DNA of 64,000 nt, from the NCBI GenBank assembly GCA_003676145.1, contig NAUB01000022.1, positions 62,001-126,000 on the forward strand, in the 5' to 3' direction. This stretch comes from a gamma proteobacterium symbiont of Stewartia floridana. GTDB lineage: Bacteria; Pseudomonadota; Gammaproteobacteria; Chromatiales; Chromatiaceae. The position numbers and the translations under genes were made by a program. Below the pieces are notes generated by a model. That model ran no database searches. It was not told the origin of the DNA and worked only from the letters and a program-made list of their open reading frames with translations. Positions 27,442-36,638 of the stretch are shown one piece after another; positions within the stretch are counted from its first letter, which is position 1; the number at the start of each line of letters is the position of its first letter.

Positions 27442-27456
27442 GCAAATGTCACGCCA
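27442..27456 (-). promoter_or_regulatory. Sigma-54 (-24/-12) promoter of the TRAP operon
   Basis: On the minus strand TGGCGTGACATTTGC has GG and GC separated by exactly 10 nt and fits the RpoN consensus closely. Predicted start near 27430, about 60 nt before the receptor ATG. Sigma-54 control is well known for organic-acid transporters (for example dct systems). Confidence 0.65.
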
Positions 27457-27866
27457 GTTCATGATATAAAAGTCAAAATTTTTAAACCACTGATTTAAAA
27501 AAGAAAAAAACAGTGAGTAAATACAGATTTTCAAGCAGATGGGTGGAATTCCATCCATCTGCTCCCCAATCCCTGGCGGGAAACCGAAAAAAGCGTTACC
27601 TTGCGCGATAACTGGTATCGTTGGTTATCCGGATTATTTTTATGCATCTTGTCCTGCGGCGCCTTTCCCGGTAACCAAAGTAACACCATTCGGTCGATAA
27701 CCATCCCACCCGATTCCAATAGCGCTGCTCAGTCATGCTAGCTTCAAACGCTTCGACACTCAGGAGTTAGGAATGGATGTCTCGTTTAATGTTTTATCGC
27801 CACTATCCCTCATTATAGTGAATGTATGATCCCAATAACACACCAGTCCTAGAGCCCTGTAGATAA
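27457..27866. other. Intergenic region upstream of the TRAP operon
   Basis: About 410 bp. It may hold the activator site for the sigma-54 promoter. No gene, RNA or repeat was recognised; the short minus-strand frame at 27531-27719 lacks coding features. Confidence 0.35.
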
Positions 27867-29174
27867 TCAGTCGATGAGCTGCTCTGCCAGCAGTTGAATC
27901 GGATGCATCACCCGGCCTGAAAAACTGGTATTGCGAGCCCCACTGTTAAGATGCAGCGCACAAGTGAGATTGGTTGTAATCAGTATATCAGCCCCACTCG
28001 AAGACAAAGCGGCGACCTTCTCATCTCTCATGGGATTGGCCAGTTCAGGCTGGGTTACCATCTTTGTGCCCCCGGCGCCGCAACAGACCTGGTTGTTCGC
28101 AAGAGGCTCTATCCTGAGTCCGGGGATCTTTTCCAATAACCGATAAACCAGTGTTTGATTTTTAAGGGCGTTGCGTTGACTGCACGGCTCATGTACGACT
28201 ACCTGCTTCGGCAGTGGTTTGAATTGCAGTTCATGGAAACCATCGTTCTGCTCCAAATAGTCCAGAACATCGAGGAATGGAGGTAATTCATCCGGCTTTT
28301 TATCCTCGCCCGCAATGAGCTCGGAATAATCATTGAGATAGGCGCCACAACCGCTGGAGTTGTAGATAACAGCATTGGAATTGGCAAAGGCACTCAGATT
28401 CTGTTTCAAGCAGCTCTTTGCCGCACTCATCTCCCCATTGTGGGCATAGGCAGCACCACAACAAGCCTGGTTTTCAACTACGGTCACATCATAGCCAATA
28501 CGGGAGAGTAATTTGATGGTCGCATTGTGAGTCGCTGTATCAAATAGGTTGGCTATGCAACCGGTAAACACACTCACTTCCCCCAAGGGCTGCTCAGCCT
28601 GAGCTTGTGTAAAACCGGCAACCGGCTGTGGCGAGTGTGGTACAGGAAGTATTGCCAATAGTGGCTGAATGCCTTTCAGTAATGGCAGTCTGGCCAATAG
28701 AGCAAGCAGTCGCGATAATCCACTGTGTTGATAGATGCGGATTGAACGATTCAATCGTTGCCGGGTCTTCTCCCCTCCCATGGCCAAAGCAAGTACCCAT
28801 GAAACCAGCAAGCTCCTGGTGGGCTTGAAATGGTCGCCTTCCAGCGCCTGCCGGTAGAGCTCAGAAAAAGCCATTTTTGACGGACATAAGGTTTCACAGG
28901 TCTGACATTGCGTACAGGCAGCCAAAGCGGTCTGCTCATTCGCATCAAGTGGCTCGCCTCTACGTACCACTTTTTCCAACAAGCGGATACGACCACGAGG
29001 GCCATAGTTCTCTTCCGGTCTGATTCGATAAGTCGGGCAACTGCCAACACAGATACCGCAACTCAAGCACTCTTGAGCATCAGGGATATAGGGGCCGAGG
29101 GATTGGGTGTTATCGAGGGATAGCCCGCCGAAACCATAATCGGGCGAAAAGGAGTCGAAACCAAAATCATTCAA
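27867..29174 (-). CDS. GlcF-like iron-sulfur (CCG-domain) oxidoreductase subunit
   Basis: About 435 residues. Two ferredoxin groups at the N terminus (CLSCGICVGSCP and CTQCQTCETLCP) are followed by two CCG domains with ACCGAA and VCCGAGG. This is the architecture of the glycolate oxidase iron-sulfur subunit GlcF and related lactate/glycerol-3-phosphate subunits. No GlcD or GlcE flavoprotein gene is adjacent, so the partner is elsewhere and the substrate is not assured. The start is a TTG at 29174 with GAGGTG 7 nt upstream; TTG 29189 is the alternative. A second, decayed piece of a similar gene lies near 30.9 kb. Confidence 0.82.
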   Translation of the reverse strand: MNDFGFDSFSPDYGFGGLSLDNTQSLGPYIPDAQECLSCGICVGSCPTYRIRPEENYGPRGRIRLLEKVVRRGEPLDANEQTALAACTQCQTCETLCPSKMAFSELYRQALEGDHFKPTRSLLVSWVLALAMGGEKTRQRLNRSIRIYQHSGLSRLLALLARLPLLKGIQPLLAILPVPHSPQPVAGFTQAQAEQPLGEVSVFTGCIANLFDTATHNATIKLLSRIGYDVTVVENQACCGAAYAHNGEMSAAKSCLKQNLSAFANSNAVIYNSSGCGAYLNDYSELIAGEDKKPDELPPFLDVLDYLEQNDGFHELQFKPLPKQVVVHEPCSQRNALKNQTLVYRLLEKIPGLRIEPLANNQVCCGAGGTKMVTQPELANPMRDEKVAALSSSGADILITTNLTCALHLNSGARNTSFSGRVMHPIQLLAEQLID

Positions 29175-29456
29175 ATGCCTGCACCTCAAGTTACTTCACA
29201 GGAGGCATCAAGCAAGAACCACACCACCAGGCTACCCCATTGTTTTTATTGATATTTAATATTTTCAGGGCAGATATTTCTGTTGCGTCATCTCAATCCT
29301 GATGACAGGATTTGTCGTAAAACAGACAAATGCTCACCATTGGGTAGTGGTTTGTTTCACATTGAAGATGCGGGCCATTTCAATTTGGAGTAGATTCAGG
29401 CAAGTGGGGACGTTCGACTCATGCCAAAAGCAGTTAGAAAAAGGTCGTTGATCCTG

Positions 29457-30713
29457 TTAATCATGGCCATTCGACGAATCTCCTGACATGAGTGGGACCA
29501 CAACAGAGTGGTGATCATAAATTGCAACACGGTTTCTACCCTCCGCTTTAGCTTTGTAGAGGGAACGATCGGCTGTTTCTAAAAGCTTGGTTTCGCTTTG
29601 TGAGTCACCGTCAGGAGAGTAGCTCGCTATTCCTGCACTGATTGTGACTTTGCCTGCAGAGCATCCACTATGAGCCAGTCCAACGTTAAAAATCGACACG
29701 CGCATCCGCTCAGCCACTGACAGTGCTTGTTCCTGGGTAGTATTCGGTAATAGAGCCACAAACTCTTCGCCACCGTATCGGGCAAGAAAATCACTTGATC
29801 TTAGTAGAGATTGTTGAAGGATTCCGGCGATACTTTGTAAGCATTCGTCTCCTTTTGTGTGGCCATATGTGTCGTTATACTTTTTAAAATGATCTACATC
29901 GATCATAATTATAGATAGCGATACTTTATCGCGTCTGGCGCGTTGTATCTCGTGTTCCATGACTTGCATGAGATAACGCCGGTTCGGCACCCGGGTGAGC
30001 TCATCAGATAGCGAGAGTTTTTTCAACTCCTCTTTAGTGCGTTCAAGCTCACGGTTTGTAGATTGCAATGCCTCATTCGTCTTTAAAAGCTTTTTCAGCA
30101 AACCTTCGTGCTCGAAACGGAATTCGAAACCTTCCGCAAGGGTTCGAGTCGCCATTTTATGAGTAACAGCCAGCATGACCATAAAAAGTAGAAGCATAAT
30201 GGTCATAACAAGGCTAAGGAGACTTCCTTGTAAAGCCGTACTAATCGTAGCCGGTACGAGCATGGGTAGGATATAGAGCATATAGGTCAATCTATCACTT
30301 GCCATTGATGAAAATGCACCCGTGCTCATGCCTGCTAGCGTGAAGAGAAAGAGTAAGGTGTAAGTATCATTCAAACCTGGACTCAGAACTGTAAATCCGG
30401 CACCCCAAGTCACACCTGTTAAAATAACACCAATACGGAAAGCCTGAAGATGTCTTAAATCTTTTGAGATATCCCAGTCACGCTCAAGAGATAAGCTTGT
30501 GTGCACCATACGTGCTAGCGAAACAAGCGTTAGCATGATAAGCCAGATAACCAAATTGGTTGGTGGAAGTTGAAACCAGTAAACACCAAACAGAAGGACT
30601 GCATTGATAATGTTAAAACTGATAGCGCGTATACCTCCCTGGTAGAGATAGCGTACACGTTGGTGATTTACGCGCTGCTCGATTTCCGTAGAAGATACCG
30701 TAGCTTTGTCCAC
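29457..30713 (-). CDS. Membrane diguanylate cyclase
   Basis: A 418-residue protein with about six hydrophobic segments in the first 190 residues, a coiled coil (about 200-235) and a GGDEF domain. The active site is GGEEF with RSSD five residues upstream (I-site). Phe/Asp/Asn residues of the substrate pocket (DVDHFKKYNDTYGH) are intact. The membrane region is not one of the named MASE domains that I can recognise. GTG is the likely start codon. It should synthesise c-di-GMP. Confidence 0.85.
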   Translation of the reverse strand: MDKATVSSTEIEQRVNHQRVRYLYQGGIRAISFNIINAVLLFGVYWFQLPPTNLVIWLIMLTLVSLARMVHTSLSLERDWDISKDLRHLQAFRIGVILTGVTWGAGFTVLSPGLNDTYTLLFLFTLAGMSTGAFSSMASDRLTYMLYILPMLVPATISTALQGSLLSLVMTIMLLLFMVMLAVTHKMATRTLAEGFEFRFEHEGLLKKLLKTNEALQSTNRELERTKEELKKLSLSDELTRVPNRRYLMQVMEHEIQRARRDKVSLSIIMIDVDHFKKYNDTYGHTKGDECLQSIAGILQQSLLRSSDFLARYGGEEFVALLPNTTQEQALSVAERMRVSIFNVGLAHSGCSAGKVTISAGIASYSPDGDSQSETKLLETADRSLYKAKAEGRNRVAIYDHHSVVVPLMSGDSSNGHD

Positions 30714-30849
30714 TTTATTTATTCCAAGTACCTATATGTGATCACCATCCCTGTAACAATATGATTCTATTATTGAAATGATATCGGCAGATCAGTGTTT
30801 GTCTTTAGTGGCAAGCGATCGCTACTGTAGACCCAGCACTCCACCAAGC

Positions 30850-31000
30850 AGTCTGGAATATCCAGGAAAAAGAGTGCCTTAGCCACTTTTTCCGTCGCAA
30901 TCCCTGTATAGGGTACCAACCAGAATGGACCACAACCACTTGAGTTTTTGGGAGCAATAATGTAATTGGCAAAGGCTGCTTAATTCTGTTCCAACCAAAT
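30850..31000 (-). pseudogene. Remnant of a GlcF-like CCG-domain gene
   Basis: Translated on the minus strand this stretch gives LEQN-stop-AAFANYIIAPKNSSGCG, which parallels LKQNLSAFANSNAVIYNSSGCG of the intact GlcF-like protein encoded at 27867-29174. The nucleotide match includes AATTGGCAAAGGC and CCACAACC. The rest is too decayed to follow. It is either a degraded paralogue or the scar of a duplication. Confidence 0.5.
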
Positions 31001-31072
31001 ACTTTTTTTAGGTTCGCACAGGTCTAGCGTTCATATTTAGTTTGTCATCATGGACTACAACTGAGTCTCGTG

Positions 31073-31105
31073 GGGCCCGAACCAGTAGCTCATGGTCCGG
31101 GCCCA
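31073..31105 (-). terminator. Hairpin after the lipoprotein gene
   Basis: GGGCCCG-A-ACCA pairs with TGGT-C-CGGGCCC (one mismatch) around an 8-nt loop. It is strong but lacks a T-run. Confidence 0.45.
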
Positions 31106-31127
31106 AATCGGCTCTATCTTGCAGGAT

Positions 31128-31733
31128 CTAGATACCGTCCCTCGGTGTAAGCTTAGGACGATCTGAAAGATGCTTGGTCATCCACTTGGCATGATACTCC
31201 AGGTATTTGGTCTGGACATCTTCCGCATTGCTGGCGGCCCAGTTGGCCGACTCCTCAGAGAGCTCAACCCATTCACAACCGGACTGGCACTCCTTGAAGG
31301 TGTCGGTTTGCCGCTCTTCAGGAGTAACCGGAGTGACCGAGAACCTGGCTTTCCAGAGCCCCATACGGGGAGCCACATAAGCGTAGTAGGTCTTATCGGC
31401 TTGCAATTCAGCCGACATAAAGTCGGCACTCTCACCAACGACCATAAACAGATGTTCACCCGGATCCACTTCACAGGCGAACTGCTTTTTAGCGGCTGCA
31501 ATTCCAACCAGCTCCGGGGTCTCGTTTACGACTCTGAAGACACTGGATTGAATAGCAAATCCCATACCCGAAGGCCGCATAAAAATCACCAGCGACTTAC
31601 CCGGTTTAGGTGAGGTCACTATGCTGTCCTGAGAGACCACGCGCATATTCTTGACGCTACCCGAGCACCCTACGAGGCTCGTCGTTATCAGCAACAAGAG
31701 TGCAATTGAAAAGTAGTTTGTCAGTCTTTTCAT
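31128..31733 (-). CDS. DUF2846-like lipoprotein
   Basis: A 201-residue protein with a lipoprotein signal (LLLITTSLVGCSG; Cys as first mature residue). The body resembles DUF2846-type lipoproteins, with GKSLVIFMRPSGMGFAIQ and LQADKTYYAYVAPRMG. Function is unknown for this group. ATG 31733 is chosen because the lipoprotein signal starts there; 24 residues from an earlier start would precede it. It lies 220 bp downstream of chrR on the same strand. Confidence 0.7.
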   Translation of the reverse strand: MKRLTNYFSIALLLLITTSLVGCSGSVKNMRVVSQDSIVTSPKPGKSLVIFMRPSGMGFAIQSSVFRVVNETPELVGIAAAKKQFACEVDPGEHLFMVVGESADFMSAELQADKTYYAYVAPRMGLWKARFSVTPVTPEERQTDTFKECQSGCEWVELSEESANWAASNAEDVQTKYLEYHAKWMTKHLSDRPKLTPRDGI

Positions 31734-31953
31734 ACCAGATATTCTCCATTCATAATATTTATTAGTCCGTAAAAATCGTGAACAACCTGCCGCTCCAGGC
31801 GCCACACCGCCTATTATGTAGAATTCTCGTTATCAATGATACAGACAGATCGGATTCAGCCATTACTGCAGTAATGCTGCGACCAAAGGACTCTTGACAT
31901 CTCCTTTTATTTTCTCTCCTTGAATGAAAGAAATATCGACTGATTCTAAGGTA

Positions 31954-32610
31954 CTAGATGCCTATCAGTGGTTGAACCATTCGACTCAGAAGACCCGTAA
32001 AACGCAATTTATCATCGGTAGCGATGAGGCAGATACAGGGTTTATTTCCGACAGCAACCGGCTGATGGTTACATGAAGCATCAAGATCTGCCAGATCGCC
32101 TGCCTTGAAGTGTCCAATCTCATCCTCATAGGCACCCTCAATCACCAATGTGAGCTCACCGCCCAAATGGGTGTGGTGGGGAATTCTTATACCGGGTGAA
32201 ATGGAAAGCAAACGTACGCTGCCATTGCCACTTTCGACACCTGTCAGTTGATATTGGCGGATGCCTGGCATCAGGCGTTGCCAGGGTAACTCATCCAATC
32301 CACGTGGCACGTATTCCATGAGTACCGATGCCATGTCGCTCGACGCCGATGGAGATTTGAATGGCGTAACGGGATCGATGATATCGGCTTCGATGGCTGA
32401 CAAGACATTGCTCAGTCCTTCCTGGGACATCCGTGCGGGCTCCACTTCGCACAAGAGTTCACCGCCCAGATCACTCGCCAATGACATACGCTCGCGGCAG
32501 TGTGAACAGACCTCCATGTGGGCTGTCAGCAGCAGCGAAAAGCCCTCGCTCACGGTGCCGGCGGCATACGCCATTATGGTCGCATCATCGGCGTGATGGT
32601 TGATCTTCAT
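31954..32610 (-). CDS. chrR: ChrR-type zinc anti-sigma factor with cupin domain
   Basis: A 218-residue protein. The N-terminal zinc-binding anti-sigma domain has His6, His31, Cys35 and Cys38 (HMEVCSHC), the same positions known as zinc ligands in Rhodobacter ChrR. The C-terminal part is a cupin (HHTHLGGELTLVIEGAYEDE). ChrR holds RpoE inactive until singlet oxygen or organic peroxide triggers release. The gene overlaps the sigma-factor gene by 4 bp (ATGA), so the two are co-translated. Confidence 0.93.
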   Translation of the reverse strand: MKINHHADDATIMAYAAGTVSEGFSLLLTAHMEVCSHCRERMSLASDLGGELLCEVEPARMSQEGLSNVLSAIEADIIDPVTPFKSPSASSDMASVLMEYVPRGLDELPWQRLMPGIRQYQLTGVESGNGSVRLLSISPGIRIPHHTHLGGELTLVIEGAYEDEIGHFKAGDLADLDASCNHQPVAVGNKPCICLIATDDKLRFTGLLSRMVQPLIGI

Positions 32611-33203
32611 ATCTTCTCTCCCATGCCAATTTTCAGCTTACCGAAGGCAAGCCGCAGACGGGATTTGACGGTGCCAACAGGGATAGACAACCGGCAACTC
32701 ACCTCACTGTGTGACAAGCCTTCGAAAAAAGCGAGCTGTACGACCTCCATCTGCTCTTCGGGTAGTTCACCGATGAGTTTTCTCAACTTGTCTGTGTCAG
32801 TACGATGCTCCAACTGTTCGTTGTGTTGGAGATTCTCAAGGGTCGAGGAAGCCTCTGTATTCAACGCCACCTCGTAGAACTTGAGTTTGCGCATTCTATC
32901 AATTTGCAGGTTGCGGGCCACCCTGAAAACCCAGGTCGAGACAGCCGCCTTTTGCGGATCGTAATGATTCGCCTTGCGCCAGATCTGTACCATGGTTTCC
33001 TGCGCAAGGTCATCCGCACTGGCATCATCGGCACCTTGCCTGAGCATATAACCTTTGATCTTCGGGGCAAAATAGCCATACAACTGCTCAAAAGCATGCC
33101 GGTCACGACGTTCGGCCACCGATCTCAACCAGGTTCGGGTATCGCTGACAGGTATTGCTGTCATGTTTTCAGATTCATTGAATAGTTTGGTCACAGCCAA
33201 CAT
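32607..33203 (-). CDS. rpoE: ECF sigma factor paired with ChrR
   Basis: A 198-residue group-IV sigma factor. Region 2 is seen in FEQLYGYFAPKIKGYMLRQG and DDLAQETMVQIWRKA, region 4 in LPEEQMEVVQLAFFEG and SHSEVSCRLSIPVGTVKSRL. Gene overlap with chrR identifies it as the singlet-oxygen-type (ECF11) sigma factor. Regulon members usually repair photo-oxidative damage. An ATG at residue 14 is an alternative start that gives a more usual length. Confidence 0.92.
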   Translation of the reverse strand: MLAVTKLFNESENMTAIPVSDTRTWLRSVAERRDRHAFEQLYGYFAPKIKGYMLRQGADDASADDLAQETMVQIWRKANHYDPQKAAVSTWVFRVARNLQIDRMRKLKFYEVALNTEASSTLENLQHNEQLEHRTDTDKLRKLIGELPEEQMEVVQLAFFEGLSHSEVSCRLSIPVGTVKSRLRLAFGKLKIGMGEKI

Positions 33204-33304
33204 GATTGCTCTGTACCCTCACAGGTTTATCACTGAACTCAATCACACGGCTGTATGGATATTCCGTCTTATCATACAAGCCTAGCCCTTCTATTCAGGC
33301 ACTA

Positions 33305-33325
33305 TTCCCCAGTAACCCTGGGGAA
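33305..33325 (-). terminator. Hairpin between the fasciclin and rpoE genes
   Basis: TTCCCCAG and CTGGGGAA form a perfect 8-bp stem with a 5-nt loop just after the fasciclin stop. No clear T-run follows. Confidence 0.45.
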
Positions 33326-33351
33326 GTACCCATATCCATGCGATCAATACC

Positions 33352-33930
33352 TTAGAATTGAGGCAGGAACACACTGTTTACGACCCAGACCAAACCGTTG
33401 GCTGTCCGGTATCCCTGGCATTCGACCTCAGACTGGTTGACCATCGGCCCTGTTCTGTCACGACTGGCAAACAGGGTCTGACCGGCCAGCGTGTCGTATT
33501 TTCTGATGTAGCGAACGCGTCTTGGATCCACTTTGTTTGGCACCACGTGGTAGGCCAGTACCGTGGTAAGAATGTCTTCATCACTGGCGATCAGGGTCAG
33601 TAGATCACCGGGTATGGCAGCGAACGCCTCATTGGTAGGTGCAAATACGGTGATATCCTCGCTGCTGTCCAGAAGATCAGCCACGTCCATAGGCAGTACT
33701 GACGCCAGTGTGGTCAGACCCAGGGTTACTGCGCCCTCAGTGATTGTGGCTGGCCTGACATCAATAATGTCGGTCTTTGCGCATTTGAAATAACCGCTAC
33801 GCCAGCCGGCATTGGCCGAGGTGGTGGCTAACAGGAACATCAGCATGATCAGTAGGCTGATGATTGATACAGGAACATGTTTTTCGGAGGTTCCTGACAG
33901 AGTTTGTGTTTGCGAGATTTTGGATTTCAT
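33352..33930 (-). CDS. Secreted fasciclin (FAS1) domain protein
   Basis: A 192-residue protein. After a hydrophobic leader (SIISLLIMLMFLLATTSANA) a single FAS1 domain runs to the end, with its H1 box ITVFAPTNEAFAAIP and H2 region TVLAYHVVPNK. Bacterial single FAS1 proteins are exported adhesins or matrix proteins. Start at 33930 is set by GAGGA 6 nt upstream. It lies directly before rpoE-chrR on the same strand; bacterial fasciclin genes often sit beside ChrR-type sigma loci, so it may be in the regulon. Confidence 0.85.
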   Translation of the reverse strand: MKSKISQTQTLSGTSEKHVPVSIISLLIMLMFLLATTSANAGWRSGYFKCAKTDIIDVRPATITEGAVTLGLTTLASVLPMDVADLLDSSEDITVFAPTNEAFAAIPGDLLTLIASDEDILTTVLAYHVVPNKVDPRRVRYIRKYDTLAGQTLFASRDRTGPMVNQSEVECQGYRTANGLVWVVNSVFLPQF

Positions 33931-34514
33931 GTTGATCCTCAAAGTGGTTGTAGACTGAAGAAGAGCAGGAGGAGTCGTCGTCCTGAACCTATCGAACCGC
34001 ACTTGAGAGATCACTGAATTTACAGGGGTCCCTTTGAGTTGTAGCACGAGTTCGATTGTTTGTACGGATCGGACCGAGGAATGGATCACTGGAACGTAGA
34101 CGTTAATACCAAACAGATACTATGGGTTCTCCATCGTTTGGCGGATTGAATACCAATAGTGCTGTGGGGACGGTCAGTAACCTCGACTGATTAGCGATCA
34201 ATCAGAACTCATTCCAATGAGAGAGATTGTAGTTTGAGGCTATATAAGACAGTATTTAGGTGGTATTTTTTTGCACCAGTTTTTATTTGGCTTGCGTCAA
34301 TCTGCGCAGATAACAGGATCCAGGTTAAGCATAGAACAAGATCATTCTCTTCCCTCATCTTTTGATCTATTTACAGTCATTCAGCATGTTAATTGCTTTT
34401 TTGTCTGGCTGGTATAGATGTGAGGTTCCGTAATATCCGGTTAATACCAGACTGTAAACATTGATACTAATTCGTTAATGCTGCAGACATGAGACCATAT
34501 CAGATCATCTCCAG
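33931..34514. other. Intergenic region upstream of the fasciclin gene
   Basis: About 580 bp. Probably carries the fasciclin promoter. A TGATC is present on the minus strand near 34.2 kb, but no spaced ECF11-type -10 was convincing. No gene or RNA seen. Confidence 0.35.
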
Positions 34515-35951
34515 TTAACTTGTTGTGATGACGTTACCTCCCTTGGCTTTAGAGATATAGCTGGCTTTATCAGCTCTATCCAATGCCGCATCAACTGTAC
34601 GTGTTTCTCTGTCCAGCATAGTGAGACCGATACTGGCTGTTACTTGATGTCGGTTTGCCTCTACTACCAAGGCGTATTCTTCTATCTCTTTGCGAATTGT
34701 TTCCGCAATATGCAGTGCCTGATCAACTGGGCAGTACCAAAGCAATACTACAAATTCATCTCCACCCCATCTGGCAGCACAATCCCGTTGCCTGATATGT
34801 TTTTTGAGTAACTCTGACAGTTGCTGCAACATCCTGTCTCCACCGATATGGCCGACTGTGTCGTTAATAGATTTGAATTTATCCAAATCAATAAATAGCA
34901 AGGCATGTTGTCGTTCAGACTTTGGCGAAGTAACCGTATGAATCGCGGATTTCAGCTGTTGTCGTAGATATTCTCTATTGACCAACCCGGTTAAACTGTC
35001 ATGACTGGATTTATAGTGAAAGATCTCTTTTTCACTCATTTCATTACCGATCGCAGCCAGACTTAGACTGGTAAAAGAGAGAATCCCGATAAATGCAACA
35101 TGCAGGTAGAGATGGCCAATATGGTGCGTGCTGAAGTGCTCCAGGGAAAACAGATAACCACCAACTATAAAAATAGTCGCAACTGTCAGGTTAACCATTG
35201 CTGCGCTGTTGATACCTCCAAGCAGTGCAATTACTGCGACGACGGGCAGTAAAAAAAACAGCAATACCGTGGAGAAAGGCTCATCAGGGTATACCGAACT
35301 GTTCAAGCTGATGGCGATAACGATAAAGAATAATACAATTCTTACTGTTTTATAGATATCGAACAGTTCCACCCTGTATGACCGTTTGCCCTTGTTGGTT
35401 GCAAGGGCAATTAAAGTACCGCCAAATGTGATGATTCCAATACTGTTACCAAGCCACCAATAGAGCCAGGTAACAAAGGGTTCCGACTGTATCTCCAGAT
35501 ACTTGTGAAAGGCATAAGTACCTATGGATGCACTGAAAACCGGTCCAAGAAATACACAAAAGAAAACAAAAGCCAGCAACCCCTCGAGACGATCGATTGT
35601 CTCTTCGGTATATCGACGAAACAGATGAATGGCGACAAGGGCCTCACATACACTACCAATTGCTGCATATAACGCCACCTCCATTGGGATGTTATTGTGA
35701 AATGCCAATAACATCATGCCCAGGATCACTCCAGGCCAAATGCTTAGTCGACTCAGGTAGAGAATGGCGAGAGCAATACCGGACGCAGGCCAGATGAGTG
35801 TAAGTCCGGATTGACTGGATTGAATCATCAATCCAAATTGACCGAATGCAAAAAAAACAAATCCCAGGGAAAGCGCGCCAAGAAATACATTCTTATTGAA
35901 AAATATATTGGCAACTGAAGTTATACGTTCTTCTATATAAGTCCAATACAT
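34515..35951 (-). CDS. MASE1-domain diguanylate cyclase
   Basis: A 478-residue protein. The first 300 residues form a MASE1-type membrane sensor with about eight to ten helices (FGLMIQSSQSGLTLIWPASGIALAIL is the typical opening, here split by a short loop; SIGTYAFHKY and WWLGNSIGIITFGGTL follow). The GGDEF domain has WGGDEF with RQRD five residues before it (I-site), and DLDKFKSINDTVGH for substrate binding. It should make c-di-GMP in response to an unknown membrane signal. Confidence 0.9.
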   Translation of the reverse strand: MYWTYIEERITSVANIFFNKNVFLGALSLGFVFFAFGQFGLMIQSSQSGLTLIWPASGIALAILYLSRLSIWPGVILGMMLLAFHNNIPMEVALYAAIGSVCEALVAIHLFRRYTEETIDRLEGLLAFVFFCVFLGPVFSASIGTYAFHKYLEIQSEPFVTWLYWWLGNSIGIITFGGTLIALATNKGKRSYRVELFDIYKTVRIVLFFIVIAISLNSSVYPDEPFSTVLLFFLLPVVAVIALLGGINSAAMVNLTVATIFIVGGYLFSLEHFSTHHIGHLYLHVAFIGILSFTSLSLAAIGNEMSEKEIFHYKSSHDSLTGLVNREYLRQQLKSAIHTVTSPKSERQHALLFIDLDKFKSINDTVGHIGGDRMLQQLSELLKKHIRQRDCAARWGGDEFVVLLWYCPVDQALHIAETIRKEIEEYALVVEANRHQVTASIGLTMLDRETRTVDAALDRADKASYISKAKGGNVITTS

Positions 35952-36638
35952 TCCTGTTCCAGCACTTATATTGAGACGGCCGCTCGTGATTATCTAGTAC
36001 AAATACGCTCTTTCAAGATAGCTCAGCAACACAGAATCTCAAACACGACATTCCTATTAAATCCAAGAATAATATCCAAGAAAAAACAGCGCCTTAATCA
36101 ACACCGATACACCTAATTAATCAATACTAAATATATTACATTTCAATACAATAATCTCATTATTTAATTTTATGTATATAAGGAGTTATTAATATATTAT
36201 ATGCTTCTATGTACTTGATTTTAGGTGAATCTTTAGAAACCAAACTGTAACAGCATCAAAGCCTCCCTTGGCTCTCTCATGAGACCCAATGCGTTTTTGA
36301 ATGAGTTATGTTTCTGCACTCACCGGTACGACTCCTAAATCAAGTGCACTGTAAATCGATTCAACCGGCAAGCTTGGTTTAGGTAATCTGGCAGGCCAAG
36401 GAAAACAATAGCAGAACCTTATTAGTTCAGACCTCAGGTAGCAGGAAGCTGGAACAGACCATTGAAGGATGATGAAGCCCAATATTACGATTTGCGATTG
36501 TATGGTGCTATTGACACACTGACTTAGGCTAACGGGTGACTTTAGACCACAAGCACCAGTCACTAAAAGACTTGGCGATCATTGCCTTACGTGTTTATAT
36601 AGACTCAATCTTCACAATCAAGTAATCCGCACAAGCTA
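35952..36638. other. Intergenic region
   Basis: About 690 bp, AT-rich in the first half. No convincing coding frame, RNA gene, repeat or clear promoter was seen. Confidence 0.35.

Larger units (their letters stand above)
30714..31127. other. Intergenic region with a gene remnant and a hairpin
   Basis: About 410 bp. It holds a short decayed copy of an Fe-S (GlcF-like) gene around 30.85-31.0 kb. A long inverted repeat at 31073-31105 (GGGCCCG...CGGGCCC) could terminate the lipoprotein gene. Confidence 0.45.
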
